A stretch of 64,000 nucleotides of DNA from Sphagnum compactum. Taxonomy: Eukaryota > Bryophyta > Sphagnopsida > Sphagnales. A model generated the notes under the pieces. That model saw nothing but the letters and a program-made list of their open reading frames with translations, ran no database searches and was not told where the DNA came from. The translations under genes and the position numbers were made by a program. Position 1 is the stretch's first letter. Each line of letters starts with the position of its first letter. Below are positions 1 to 11,049 of this stretch, piece after piece. The stretch covers positions 25,163,354-25,227,353 of the forward strand of contig OZ234494.1 of assembly GCA_965153455.1 (NCBI GenBank). The letters run 5' to 3'.

Positions 1-2700
1 ACATGCTATTTTTTCCCCCTTTTTTTGGGGTCTGAACGAATTGATTTTCCCCTTATAAATGGTGCCATGTAGGCTTAGCCTTGATTTGCGATGTTTTGGT
101 CTTGGACCTTCATCTAAAGGCTGTGGTTCCAATTTATGGATATTAGCCAATAGGATTGCTCTATTTCATTGGACCCTATAACTTGGACCTTCATCGAAAG
201 TGGCCCTTAGAAAAGGGTCCCCTTGCCATTCAATTACCCATTGCTCAAATAGCATCAAGGCACACGATCTCTAGATGTCAATTTTTTTGTCTTTCTTTGA
301 CGTTTACAATATTAGGGTCAATGTTTTCATTAAGGAATTTGTGTTGGTAGTCAAAGTGGTGATTATCAATAGGAACATGTAAAACAAAAGTGACAATCTT
401 TAATCATCTTTTTATATTTTTGGCTACATTATGAAAACAAATTATACAACTCTAGTGATCATAAACCTTTTTTCCCATTCATTTTTGGCAATTGAAGACA
501 ATCAAAATCACGTATTTCTCGAATTTTTAATTTTTAATTTCCTCAGTAAAATAAAAATGAATTACAAACGAGCAACTTTTTTTTAATGACAAAATTTCGC
601 CAAATAAAGAAAAATTTTAATATCAAAATACCAAAATAAAATGATTCTGAAGGTTTTTCATCACCAAAATTGAAAGGGGAAATAATAAAAATTGCTAGAT
701 TTTTATTTTTGGTTTCAAATGTGTAGCCAAATATATATATATGATTAAAGATTTTATTTCATATATGGTTTATAGCCATATTTATTTCCATAAAAGAAAT
801 CACCACCAATCGATTTTTTTGAAAAATCATCAAGAGGTGACACAATTTTTTGAAAACAAAATATTCTATCACAATTTTATTTTTTTGAAAATAAAGTTAC
901 AGAAAAGGTAGCTAAAAACTATTTTGGGGGGGAAGGTGTTGCCACATTTATGCCTATTGACTACAATTTTAAAGGTTCCTTGATATAATGTCACTAGTTA
1001 AGTCAAAATCAACCTAGGGATGATCACCACCTTCCCTCCATCAAGAAATTGGAAAAAAAAAGACATTAATGACCACTTTGACTACAAATAAAAATTCTTA
1101 AATAAACACTTCAATCTTGCAACAAGATGTCTCTTTTGTCTTGTTTAGGAATATTTAGGTACTTTTAATATCCACTACATTATGAAATTATAGGGTGGGC
1201 TTATCCCTATAAATTTATCTAGCAATTAAAGTGGAATTTAATGGAGCAAACAATTAAACAATACAAGGTCACACATTCAACATCATATGTTCTACACCAC
1301 CTTCCAATTGTCAAAGGTAGGAAAATGGTTGAAAACAAAACTTGGGCAATGTAAACTACAACACAAACAAAACTTGAGGATTATACCAATGTGGGGTGGT
1401 TATTTGCTTTTTGTTAAGTAATAGTTGGATTTGGGTATTTGAAAATATAAAATTCAAAGAATGGCCCGAGTCCAATTCTTTTATTTTGAGGAGATTCAAA
1501 GAACCACTCAAGTCTTGGTTTTAGAAACCCAAAGAAGGGTGATTATGAGGTGGGGCCAGGGATTAGGGTATGTGAGTAACTGGGTATAAAACCTAGTTTT
1601 TAAACTAAACCCAAATGAGTACAAACAAGTTTTTTAATGGGAAGACCGCTTTAAAAACACATGGTGCAATACTTGCATCCCTTGAAAGATCACTACATGC
1701 CTTCTTATCATCCAATCTTGCCTTAAATCGACTTGGAATTTTTTGTTAGCATGCCATTTGAAATCTACAACCACATTCCACATGGCCCAAAATTGTTTTT
1801 GGTAAAGAATTGTGTTTATGCTTGCTAAATTGATTTAATTTTTTTAAAATCATATTGCTCTTCATGCATTGAAGGGTTAAGTAAGAACTCATTAATTAGG
1901 GTTTATGGTTTAGGTAAAAACATTTTTGTTAACAACCATCAAATTGAGTTTTTTTTAATTCCAAAATTAGAGAACCACGAGTTTCATGCTTTTGCCAAAA
2001 ACACAAAACCAAGAAATTGTCAATTTTAATTATTTTTTAAAAATTTGTGTTTTCATCAAAGATAGGCAAATCATTCATAATTTAGTGGGTAGTTATTTAA
2101 TTTTGATTTTTTCCTTTTGAAAACCATGGTTGAATATATTAAAATTGGGTATTTGATTGTATTCAAGGATAATGATTATGAACCTAAAAAATTGCCTTAA
2201 TACTTGGTAGAAGTTTGAAAGAGTTGATAAGAACTTTAGGAACCATGCTTTGATACTCGACAAAAATTTGTTCATTTAAGGTTTTTAAAAAAAGATCTTA
2301 TTTAGGGTTTCATTGAAAAAAATCATAGAGTTTGGGACATGCGTGCAAATTTGTTGTGACAATCTTTTTTTCAATTGTCGAAATGAAATATTTCATGAAT
2401 TATTTTTGACAAAATATTCTTAGATGTAAAGAAGGCTAAATTGGAATTTGTTAACATGATAATATTTTTTCAAAAATGATGTGCACTTATGTGTTTACTT
2501 GCAAAATAAATAAAGAAAGAATTAAGTAAATGAAAAAATGATGATTGATCACATGGGTAGATAAATTAAAATTGGAACTTTATTAACTTCTTCTAAAAAT
2601 GATTTATCACACAGGAAGAAGAGGAAGAAGGAAAAAAAGAATCAAAATGTAACATCCCAATATTATTAAAGATTGGTTTGACTTGGATTTACTAAAATGT
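1..2700. other. AT-rich intergenic DNA, no gene seen
   Basis: The stretch is strongly AT-rich with many A and T homopolymers and stop codons in all frames. The only structure I can name is a diverged dispersed repeat (family A, listed separately) near 333-605, plus a short AT run near 730-740. Frames of about 60 codons here have no recognisable content. Confidence 0.6.
333..605 (+). repeat. Dispersed repeat family A, diverged copy 1
   Basis: It starts with a degenerate form of the family head (GGTAGTCAAAGTGGTGATTATC), contains the internal landmark TTTTTATATTTTTGGCTACA followed by ATGAAAAC, and ends at ACAAAATTTCGCCAAATAAAG, the remains of the terminal TGGCGAAATTTCGCCA palindrome with its A-rich tail. 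Order and spacing match the copy at 8,148-8,462. No coding capacity is seen, so it looks like a non-autonomous element. Confidence 0.5.
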
Positions 2701-3008
2701 TTATGAATAGTTGCATCTTTTGAGGAAGATTTGTGCCCCTTGGATTTAGAGAGAGAGAGGGGGGGTTGTCGTTTGGGAGTTCATTTTTTTCACCCATTAG
2801 GAGATGTGACGCTTGTGTATTTCAAAGGACAAACATTTGAGCTTTCAAGTAAGGGATTCTTCACTTTTGTTTTGTTTTTCCATAAATTCTTTTTGAAAGA
2901 AGATTTTGTTTTTGGGCAACAAAAAACAAGAGAAGAAGAGTTTGGAACTAATAAAAGAAGAAGAAGAAGACACCCATCATTCAATTTGGGAGCTTTAGGG
3001 GGGGAAAA

Positions 3009-3956
3009 ATGGCACAAAGAGGAAGGCCTAGAGGTAGAAGAGGTGCAAGCCAAGGTAGGAGGAGACGGGCAATGAGAAGAAGCTATACAAAGAAGAGGAG
3101 GAATGTGAGGAATGATGTGAGACAAAGGAAAAAACCCAAGTACAATAATAAAGAAGTGGATATCGAAGTATTATCACAAGAAGAAGATGAAAATCAACAA
3201 CAACAACAACCGCTTGATGATCCCGAATCTCCAAAGGATAGGAAAGATAACAAACATAATAATAAGTCTAGATTAAGAGATCAACACCATAAAAGAGATC
3301 ACAAGGGAAAGAGGACAAGGAAGAATGTGGAAAGTGATGACGAAGAGGAGGAAGAAGATGAGGAATTGGGTGACAAAGATGAAGAAGAAGATGACAATGA
3401 ACATAATTCACAAAAAGTTGTAGATCCTTCAGACTCGGAAGAAGAAGCCATTGTTACCACCAACAACAAAGAATCTTCAAAGAGGCAAAAATCGAGTAGC
3501 AACAAGTATCATGGATCCAAAGCTACAAGTAAAGACAAGACAACAAAACCCAAGCATACTAATGCTAGTGCCACAAGCACTGCTAGCAAAACTTCTGGCA
3601 AATTGAGGTCTACACGCAACAACAACAACATAAGAAAAACAACACAAAACAACAGACGACAAAACAATAACAACAATAATAATACAACTATGAACAAAAG
3701 GGATGATGGGGGAGGATCTCGAGCCCATTCTAAGGCAACGATAGTAGCAACTCGTAGTCAAATTTCTAACAAAACAAGTGAGTCAGATGCGAGTGAATCC
3801 ATGACACAAACACCCAAAAGCAACAATAACAAAGATCATCAACAACAATCATGTAAAGATCAAAGCAAGGACAAAGGCATCAAAAGGTCGTCAGAATCTT
3901 TGAAATCCAAAGCAAACCAAAATGAAACAAGTGATGATGAAAGCTCAAGTGAATGA
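3009..3956 (+). CDS. Putative disordered, highly charged protein with AT-hook-like N-terminus
   Basis: A 315-codon uninterrupted frame begins at an ATG in good plant context (AAAAATGGC) and ends at TGA. Residues 4-10 read RGRPRGR, matching the RGRP core of AT-hook DNA-binding motifs, and about 30 Arg/Lys-rich residues follow. Residues about 100-145 are an acidic run of Asp/Glu with Ser, and the rest is rich in Asn, Gln, Lys, Ser and Thr, ending in an acidic Ser/Asp/Glu tail. There is no folded domain, signal peptide or membrane segment. The inferred role, if real, is a nuclear DNA- or chromatin-associated protein. Caution: the + strand from 2.6 to 4.35 kb is A-rich and T-poor, which lowers stop frequency, so the frame could be compositional. 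A short GA run near 2,749-2,765 could lie in its leader. I do not recognise the family. Confidence 0.42.
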   Translation: MAQRGRPRGRRGASQGRRRRAMRRSYTKKRRNVRNDVRQRKKPKYNNKEVDIEVLSQEEDENQQQQQPLDDPESPKDRKDNKHNNKSRLRDQHHKRDHKGKRTRKNVESDDEEEEEDEELGDKDEEEDDNEHNSQKVVDPSDSEEEAIVTTNNKESSKRQKSSSNKYHGSKATSKDKTTKPKHTNASATSTASKTSGKLRSTRNNNNIRKTTQNNRRQNNNNNNNTTMNKRDDGGGSRAHSKATIVATRSQISNKTSESDASESMTQTPKSNNNKDHQQQSCKDQSKDKGIKRSSESLKSKANQNETSDDESSSE

Positions 3957-5300
3957 AAGGAAAGAAAGAAAAACAAACAAAAGTTGAAAGGGAGGGGGAA
4001 AGAGCTTGCTTTTGACAACATGAAGAGAAACAACAACTACAACAAAAGCTAACTTAAGGAAAAGAAAAAAGAAAACCTTCCTTGAGAACTCAACAATAAT
4101 ATAACAACCATACAACATAAATGTTTCATCGCCACATGATGAACCACATCAAACTGCAACAAAAATAACAAACATCTCACCAAAAAAGTAAAAATAAAAT
4201 TGCAACAAGATTGATTGATTCCAACAAGTTTGTGTCTTCTTCATCATTTCTTTACATTTCCCAAAATTTAGAAACTCCAACAACGCAAAATCTTTAATTG
4301 ACAAAAGAAAGAAAGAAAGGGAAACCCAAAATAAAAACCTTGTCATGTTTCAAAATGATTTTTTTTGCATAATTTGATCAAATAGCTTTTATTTCGGCAC
4401 GATTGAAACTCTTGGATTCTTTAACACATTTAATGATGATATTTTCCCCCAATTATGACTTGCCATTCTTATCGGGTTGGCTATTGTGGATGACATGTAA
4501 CATGTTTTGTAATGTGAAGAATTAAATTTGTGACCCTCAAACACTTGCAAGGTGGTCATGCATCATACTTATTAAGTGATGAGTTTCATGGTTTTTTATT
4601 AGTTAAAAGTTTAGACTATTCTCATAAACAAAGTTGAATGTGCAAACTATGGTCCAGATAGCTGATCAAGATGTTTAAGTCACTTTAAACCTTGCTTCCA
4701 ACCTCTTGAAGTCACTCTTGACATGAGGTTCCTTAAAATTAGGTTTCCAAATAGTTCATGGATATTTTCAATGGGTTTACTTTTTTCAATGCATTTGCAT
4801 AGTTTGTGTGACCTAAATCATGGCTCTTTGCCAAGATTATGGTTAGTCTGTGTATTATTTTCATGACCTAACTAGATTGGGATTTAAAAATAATTTCAAT
4901 CAGGATATGATATGAAGCCATCTCATGTGAAATACATCATTCCCTTTTTGTTTGCATCTTTGGATTGTCCAAATTTCATTTATAATGCACCACATACACA
5001 TTGATGAAGTTTGCACCTAAAAATCCAAAACAAATGAAACTGATCAGTATATCCCACGATCCCTGTATCCACATATTTAACCTTTGGATTCCTTCAACTC
5101 TTAATCATAATGTTTTTCATTAGGTTGCTGCTATTGTGAATTGATAGAATGTGATGTTGGCACTCGTAGAGGACATTTCAAGCTTTTGAGGTTTTCATAA
5201 CTTGATTTGGCCAAAATGCCCCAAATGAAAAAGTGTCAATTTGCACATTAACATTTGATTACTCATATGCAATGTGGAATATTGCATCGCCAACAAATTA
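3957..5300. other. Intergenic DNA, no gene seen
   Basis: The A-rich, T-poor bias of the preceding frame continues to about 4,350 and then gives way to ordinary AT-rich DNA. No open frame longer than about 65 codons, tandem repeat or inverted repeat was noticed. Confidence 0.55.
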
Positions 5301-5527
5301 TTGGAATGTGATCCCTAAGCTTACATACTTATCATACATACCCAAAATCCACCAGACTCCCAAAACCCATATGCAGAGATGGACCTTCAAACTGAGTTTC
5401 CAAATACCCCAATCCCTCTGCTTGTTTTTTTGCAAGTTCAATTGTTGCTGACAACCACATTTTCTTTTCATAGCACCTTTGATTACCACAACACTCTGCA
5501 GTCATCTTCTGCAGCAACACCTTGTCT

Positions 5528-6232
5528 CTATCTCTGCCTCTCACCACAATGGAGTTTGCTGTCAAGAAAAAACCATGAAAACATGGAAGATGCAAATTGT
5601 TTGCAAAAGTAATATTGTGTACCTTCCTGTATTGAATAGAAGTTGTCATCAGAGTCATAGATACAATGCCAGGTGCAACTATAAAGCTGCGACAGAAAAA
5701 CAGAATAGCAACAGGAGTTTCTGCAGTGAGCATGGACTTGCTGAACTATAAGACCTATATTATGCCTCCTATTAAAAAATGAGTCTTCATTACCACCCAG
5801 ACTTGAGATGTCCTTGCCCCTCAAGGTGGCAAGGTACCAAACTAATTTGAGCTCAGCACTGCAACAAAAGAAAAACCCACATACCCATTCCAAGATTGCA
5901 ATCTTAAAAACCGGTTTTGAAATGTGTATTCCTTGGCATTGTGATGGTGGTGATGTTTGTACACCATTTTGATCTTGATCATGAAATGACCCTTCATCTC
6001 TTCTTATTGCTGTTTTCCAATTCAGATAATAACAGAAGTGGAAAATGAGCAATCCATTCAACCATAAAAAGCCCATCTCCTGAGGGAGGACACAGTTAAC
6101 ATTTCTTGCCCATCTGCCAAGAATATGGTGGTTGACAGTTTGTTCAGTGAATTCTCCTGTAACAGTAAAATCCCCTTGCAATGCATTTAGACAATGGTAC
6201 ATAATTCTCTTTGGTAGCTGCACTGTCCTCAA
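5528..6232 (-). CDS. Unrecognised 234-codon open frame
   Basis: This is the longest uninterrupted frame in the window outside the charged frame at 3.0 kb and the CBS gene. The predicted product is rich in Cys, His, Trp and Phe, with no motif I can name. Its base composition is nearer 42% GC than the surrounding DNA, and other long frames overlap it (for example minus 5,332-5,733 in a different frame). There is no clear start context. It could be a piece of an exon, a captured gene fragment in a transposon, or chance. I assign no function. Confidence 0.2.
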   Translation of the reverse strand: MRTVQLPKRIMYHCLNALQGDFTVTGEFTEQTVNHHILGRWARNVNCVLPQEMGFLWLNGLLIFHFCYYLNWKTAIRRDEGSFHDQDQNGVQTSPPSQCQGIHISKPVFKIAILEWVCGFFFCCSAELKLVWYLATLRGKDISSLGGNEDSFFNRRHNIGLIVQQVHAHCRNSCCYSVFLSQLYSCTWHCIYDSDDNFYSIQEGTQYYFCKQFASSMFSWFFLDSKLHCGERQR

Positions 6233-6454
6233 CCATGTGCTCTGCAGCCAAGGGGGAGAAGGAGGTCTAGCCTCTGGTGGTGCTTAGCTGGTACATGTCT
6301 CTCTCTCCCTCCCTCTTGTCACTTTGGCATCCTCCTCCAATGCCTCCACATGAACTGTTTTTTTCCCTCCTCAATTGAGATGATTTTCTCAAGGTGTTGA
6401 TAGATCGATTCTTTGCAAGCCAGCTGCCACACTCACTTTCAAAGCCTAAACCCC

Positions 6455-6468
6455 AAACCCTAAACCCT
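6455..6468. repeat. Short plant telomere-type repeat (telo-box)
   Basis: AAACCCTAAACCCT is two units of the plant telomere repeat CCCTAAA. Similar short runs occur at 20,617-20,633 and 53,416-53,430. Single or double units are common in plant promoters and introns, so this need not be an interstitial telomere. Confidence 0.55.
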
Positions 6469-7092
6469 GCACATAAATTTTCAAAACTGTTTGTTTGTTG
6501 TAATAGTGGTGATTTGTGTTTTGATGTCATCAACAACAGAGCTCAGAGACCAGAGATGGTGGGGATGTTTCTATCTGCAGTGACAATTGCACTCCCAGAC
6601 ATTGGTGGACACTTCAAAGTAAGAAACCATCTCTCCTGCCTGCCTGCCTGCTTGTTGTGTGAGTAAATGTGTCCCAACAATTCCAGCTCTCTTCTATTAC
6701 AACATTGTATTCAGAAGCTCCCCTTGGTTTTAGTTCTGTGGAAACACTTTCACACCGAAGTTTTTCTGCTTTTCCAATTTTCCAAGTTTTGCACCCAAAG
6801 TTTTTGGTTCCAAGTTAACAATTCACACCCAAACTGTTTGTTTCTCAATTCTGTTGTTGTAGAACTCTGATTAAATTAAATTAATTTTTTATTTTTTTTA
6901 GTGACTCTACTCTTGCAAGCCTCTTTCAATGGGTTCAAGACTTCAAATATGATTGATGTGGTAAAGTCAACAGCCCACTCCTTGTTGACCAGCATTATTC
7001 ATCAAACCCCTGGTATCAATGGAATGGACCAGTGGTCTCTGAATGAATGATGTGGGTGCTTTGTTGAACTGCTGGACAGGCCAGCTGAGCTT

Positions 7093-7280
7093 TCTAGACA
7101 AGACAGAATGAAACTCTCAGTTCACCACAAAAATAGATGATTTTGTGAGTTTCAAACCCCCCTCCCCTTTAATGCTAATATACTTATATTTTGCAAGCTT
7201 TTTTTTTTTTGGAATCTCACCCCATGTATAACCAAACTCAGGGTTTGGGTGTTGTGTTTTCCTTACTTTACGGATAATTA
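7093..7280 (+). repeat. Dispersed repeat family C, partial copy
   Basis: GACAAGACAGAATGAAACTC near 7,100 and the later landmarks AATCTCACCCCATGTATAACC, CCAAACTCAGGGTT and CTTACTTTACGGATAA match the same ordered landmarks in the fuller copy at 23,575-23,955. Only the 3' half is clear here. Confidence 0.5.
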
Positions 7281-7634
7281 TGAAATCAAAATTTGTTTGT
7301 AATTTTGGTTTTAAAAAAAAAAAAAAGGTAATGACCCGTTGGTGAGAACTGTCAAATGATAACTGGCTGTTCTTAAATTTATTAAAACCAGCATCATGAG
7401 AATCAATTAAATTTTTAAAAATAAAAATATTGATACGATGACCTGATGTATAAGTTTTTAAAAAAAAATTTAAAAAGTGAGAACTGAAACCTTTTGTAAT
7501 CTATTTTGTGAAAACCCGATTCAGCGGGTATCCAAAAAAAAAAAAAGAGACCTGTCCAACAATGGTTTTACTTTCCTTTGTGAACTATAGCCAAATTTAG
7601 CTAATTCTTCCTGTGGATGTTCCCCAATGTGCCT

Positions 7635-7885
7635 ACAAGTGATTATTTGGGGCAAATTTTCGCCATTTTGCCAAAATATTTTGAAAAATTAAATATTCAG
7701 TTACAAATTCCCTGTTTTTGAAAAAAAATTCTCCAAAAAACGAAATTTTTTGTTAAAAAAATCAGCAAAAAGCACCTTCCTATGAAAGAATGGTGAGGTT
7801 TTCTACTTCCATATTTCGAATATTGCCAAATTTGGCAAAACATACTTATGGATGATTGCCACTTCAGCAACATCACAAAATTGAA
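7635..7885 (-). repeat. Dispersed repeat family A, inverted copy
   Basis: Read on the minus strand it begins with the family head (GATGTTGCTGAAGTGGCAAT, then CATCCATAAG), continues through TTTGCCAAATTTGGC, and ends in a degenerate GGCGAAAATTTGCC region near 7,650. It is the only clearly inverted member noticed in the window. Confidence 0.5.
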
Positions 7886-8029
7886 AGGAAAAAAAAAAAA
7901 AAACAACCCTGATTGAAACCCTAAAATTTACTCAATTCATTTACAAGTATTTGATTTTTAATTTCAATTTCTGGCGAAATCTCTCCAGGTTACTCAAAAC
8001 GACTATATATTTTGAAGTTTGAACCTGTG

Positions 8030-9055
8030 CCCTTTTTGCCAAAAAGTGAGCCAAGGTGGACGTGAAAATTGATGTTTGGTGGTGGCTATAGTCATCGCGT
8101 GGTTGAGAAAAGCGAGTCTCATGGCGAGTGATCATGAAGGGTTCCCCCAGTGTTTTTATTTAGGAAATTTCGTTTGTAGCCAAAGTGGCGATCATCCATA
8201 GGAAGATGTAGGAAAAGTGGCGATCATCCCTGTGAAGATTTAGCCAAATCTGGCTATAAACAAGAAATAAAGTAAAAATCTTCTCTCACACTTTTATATT
8301 TTTGGATATAGAATGAAAACCAAGTATATGAATCTGGCGAGTTTTCCTTTCTCATTCTGACTTCTGGCGACTGAAAACCTCGAAAATCACTTGTTTTTCG
8401 AATTAAAAATAAATTAATTTCGCTTTGTGGCGAAATTTCGCCAATAAAAAAAACGGTCATGGGGTAGCAGCAGCAGCAGCTTCCTCCACGTGCTGCGCTG
8501 CGATTCTTCTTCTGCTGTGCTGTGCTTTGCTTCTGCTTTCCCTCGAAGATTCGGCCACCTCAAACTACTACTTCGACCCTACGACTACTTCTTCTTCTTG
8601 GACGCTGCGCGCCAAAAGACTTTTTTAGGAACTTTTTCCAACATCGGTATGTTAGTTTATCTATTTATTTGTGCATTTCTTCAATTTGCTTTCTGGTCAT
8701 CTGCTGACCGAGCGGGCTAATTATCGATCTACTTCTGGTTTCACCTTTCCCGTTTCCGCTTTTGCGATTGTCGAGTTTTCAGTTGTTTCTACTTTGGTGT
8801 CTGTCTAAGCCTAGATTTTTCTGTTTGAAATAAGAAGAAGGAGAAAGAAGAAGTTAGGAGGAGTAATTTTGTTTGTTGATTCTTCACTTTGCTTTCTCGT
8901 CATCTGGTGACGGACGGATCGGACTAAATCAAGCTTCAGTTGACGGTTTTGCGATTTTGGAGTTTTTGGGTTGTTTCTGCTTTGGTGTCCGTTTAGCCAT
9001 AGATTTTCCATTTGAAATACGAGAAGACAGAATAAGAAAGAAGAAGCTATGGACA
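8030..9055 (+). repeat. Upstream diverged copy of the RIBA 5' segment
   Basis: The stretch from GCCAAAAAGTGAGC (8,038) through GGTAGCAGC (8,464) to GAAGCTATGGAC (about 9,044-9,053) matches, in the same order, 13,408-14,349 immediately upstream of RIBA. It carries two ~200-bp tandem units, near 8,680-8,880 and 8,881-9,048, each built from a TTTGCTTTCTCGTCATCTG-like start, a TTTTGCGATT core and a purine-rich AAG tail. It is interrupted at 8,148-8,462 by a family A element absent from the other copy. It ends at an ATGGAC corresponding to the RIBA start; a short frame there stops after about 20 codons, so no second RIBA gene follows. Confidence 0.65.
8148..8462 (+). mobile_element. Family A element inserted in one copy of the duplicated segment
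   Basis: About 315 bp lies between segments that are contiguous in the sister copy (around 13,525-13,545), so the element's approximate ends can be inferred. It has a head with GTAGCCAAAGTGGCGATCAT, a TAGCCAAATCTGGCTA near-palindrome at about 8,243-8,258, and a perfect 16-bp palindrome TGGCGAAATTTCGCCA at 8,428-8,443, followed by an A-rich tail. No protein is encoded. A 3' hairpin plus A-rich tail would fit a non-autonomous retroelement or a Helitron-like element; the class is not settled, and no clear target-site duplication was found. Confidence 0.55.
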
Positions 9056-9559
9056 CGCCATCGCCAAGCTCTCTCTCTCTCGCTCTCAAGCATGGTTCAT
9101 TTCATCCCCAGTTTGGGCAAAACTGAGGACCAGTTTGGGGTACTTTTCTATTGTTCCCCCAAGTTTTGAACCGGTGTTGGCCGGTTCTTGACTTTTATGA
9201 AGAACCTCTAGTTGCCATTCTACAAAAGAAATTAGAGCAGTTTCAGTTTAGGTTTCAGTTTGAAAAACAATGGAACCTGGAATCCGGTTTCAGGTCCGAT
9301 TCTTAAAAAAACAAGATCCTGTGGTTCTGTTTCTAAAAATCAGACTTGGGTTTGGTCCAGTTTCAGGATAACCCAGACCAAAATCAGTTACCCTTCAGTT
9401 GGCCCCTGGTTCTAGTTTTTTGGGTTTTTTTCTTTCAAAAATCCCAGTTTCAATTCCAAATTGGGTTAAAAAAATCAGACCCTATTTCAATTCGGCTTTC
9501 ACTAACTGGAATTAGAACCAACGATTTTAACCTGTCAAACCCAGTATGCACTTAACGCT

Positions 9560-10020
9560 AGTTAAAACCCAAAATTTCCTCTAAACTAGTATAGCCTGTG
9601 CTGTTGGCCCAAGTGCAAACTGGTTACCCAACTTATTTTTCCTTCCAAAACATTTTTTGGGTAATTTAGTAGAATTTTCAATGACAAAACTACTCTAAAT
9701 GCAATATCACTCGCAGCTTGGGTCTAAAAATTCTAAATCACCTTTATTAAATCTTACTCATTAAGGGCTTTCCAACAATACCATGAGCCCACCCAAATTT
9801 CCCTGGAGTTTTTTTTTTTTAGTTAAATAAAATTCTAACGAGAATTTTGTTCAATATTCAATAACTTTTTCATCATAGGTCAAAACACTATGAAAGCAAT
9901 TCAAGACACCCTTATTCATCAAAAGCTTTCCAACAATATCAAGAGCATAACAAAAGGCACCATGGTTTGGGAGATCTCAACATGACAAACAAACAACCTT
10001 CTTCATAGATAGATTGCTTA
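9560..10020 (+). repeat. Dispersed repeat family B, copy 1
   Basis: Ordered landmarks match 45,290-45,815: a TGTGCTGTTGGCCCAA-like start, TTTTTCCTTCCAAA, TTATTAAATCT, GGCTTTCCAA, a second CATCAAAAGCTTTCCAA block, GAGATCTCA followed by CATGACAA, and a CTTCATAGATAGAT end. The two copies are clearly related but strongly diverged. No open frame is shared. Confidence 0.55.
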
Positions 10021-10559
10021 TTAATATTATAAATATCCCATGCTTAGACTAAATCAGGTTCTTTGAGTCCAAATCTAACATTTCTTGAGTTTGATTAGGC
10101 CCCTGAGAGGCCTCACTCAAGAGAGTGAAGGTACCATGTGGGTCCTGGTTCACCCTGGCCCTTGATGGGCAACTAGAGCAAGGATTGTACATTGATCATA
10201 ATAACCTTGCCACAACCTCGGTGGCTGATGTCCCTGCAACTCATTTCCTTCACAAACATGCAAACAAGACTAGAACACGAAAATGGCGAGAATTGTTTGA
10301 GAAAATATTTACCATAAAATTCACAAAGAGGTTCAAGAAAAGTGAGGTAAGGTGAAATTTGGCGGTCAATTCTCACATTTTGGGCTAGCCCTAATAGATC
10401 AATATTTTCTCTGATTTCTAGGTTATTTTAGAAGTTATAGAAGGTTGCTTTTAAAAGTTATTTAGTGTATTGCGAGCGACAAGAAAATTTGTTACAAAGT
10501 TTACTTTCTAAAGTTATAAGCTATTGGAAGTGGTATGAACTTTTTTCAAATGGCAAAGT

Positions 10560-10740
10560 GGTAACTTATGGATGTCATGGCATGATACAAATGACATGTA
10601 TACATGAATATATAGCAATGGTATAGATGCAATGCACATGCATGCATGAATTCTCATAGCATGGCATAGATGATATGGGTTGACATGTCATATTATACAT
10701 ACATTTTTGTGCCATGTCATGTTCCATGAAACTTTTTTAC
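10560..10740. repeat. CATG/ATGCAT-rich low-complexity stretch
   Basis: About 180 bp is crowded with GACATG, GCATGCATG, CATGGCAT and ATACAT words, many self-complementary. It reads as cryptically simple DNA, not coding sequence. Confidence 0.45.
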
Positions 10741-10915
10741 ATGTTTATTTGACCTTTACACAAATTCTCAAAACTCGAAACCTTGGATGAAACCACTAAA
10801 AGCTGATGTAGTGTTAAAATAAAGGTAGCAATCCTCCATCATTAGCTGATTTGTGACAGAGGAGGCCTTTTTAGCATTAGGTCTTCTATTTCATTCCTGT
10901 TTTGATTGTTTTGGT

Positions 10916-10918
<3 letters not shown>

Positions 10919-10951
<33 letters not shown>
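10919..10951. repeat. (CT)n microsatellite
   Basis: A pure CT dinucleotide run of about 16 units follows a T-rich stretch. It resembles a second run at 48,473-48,499. Confidence 0.9.
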
Positions 10952-10954
<3 letters not shown>

Positions 10955-11049
10955 TTTACATTTGCTTGGACATACCTTGTACTTGACTTGTTCACAAGGT
11001 CATACTCTTGGCTCACTTAAGGTCAACTTCCACTTATTGACACCAAAAA

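Noticed and set aside
9049-9110. A second RIBA first exon after the upstream leader copy
   Set aside because: After ATGGAC the sequence does not match RIBA exon 1 and stops within about 20 codons; no RIBA domains follow before 14.3 kb.
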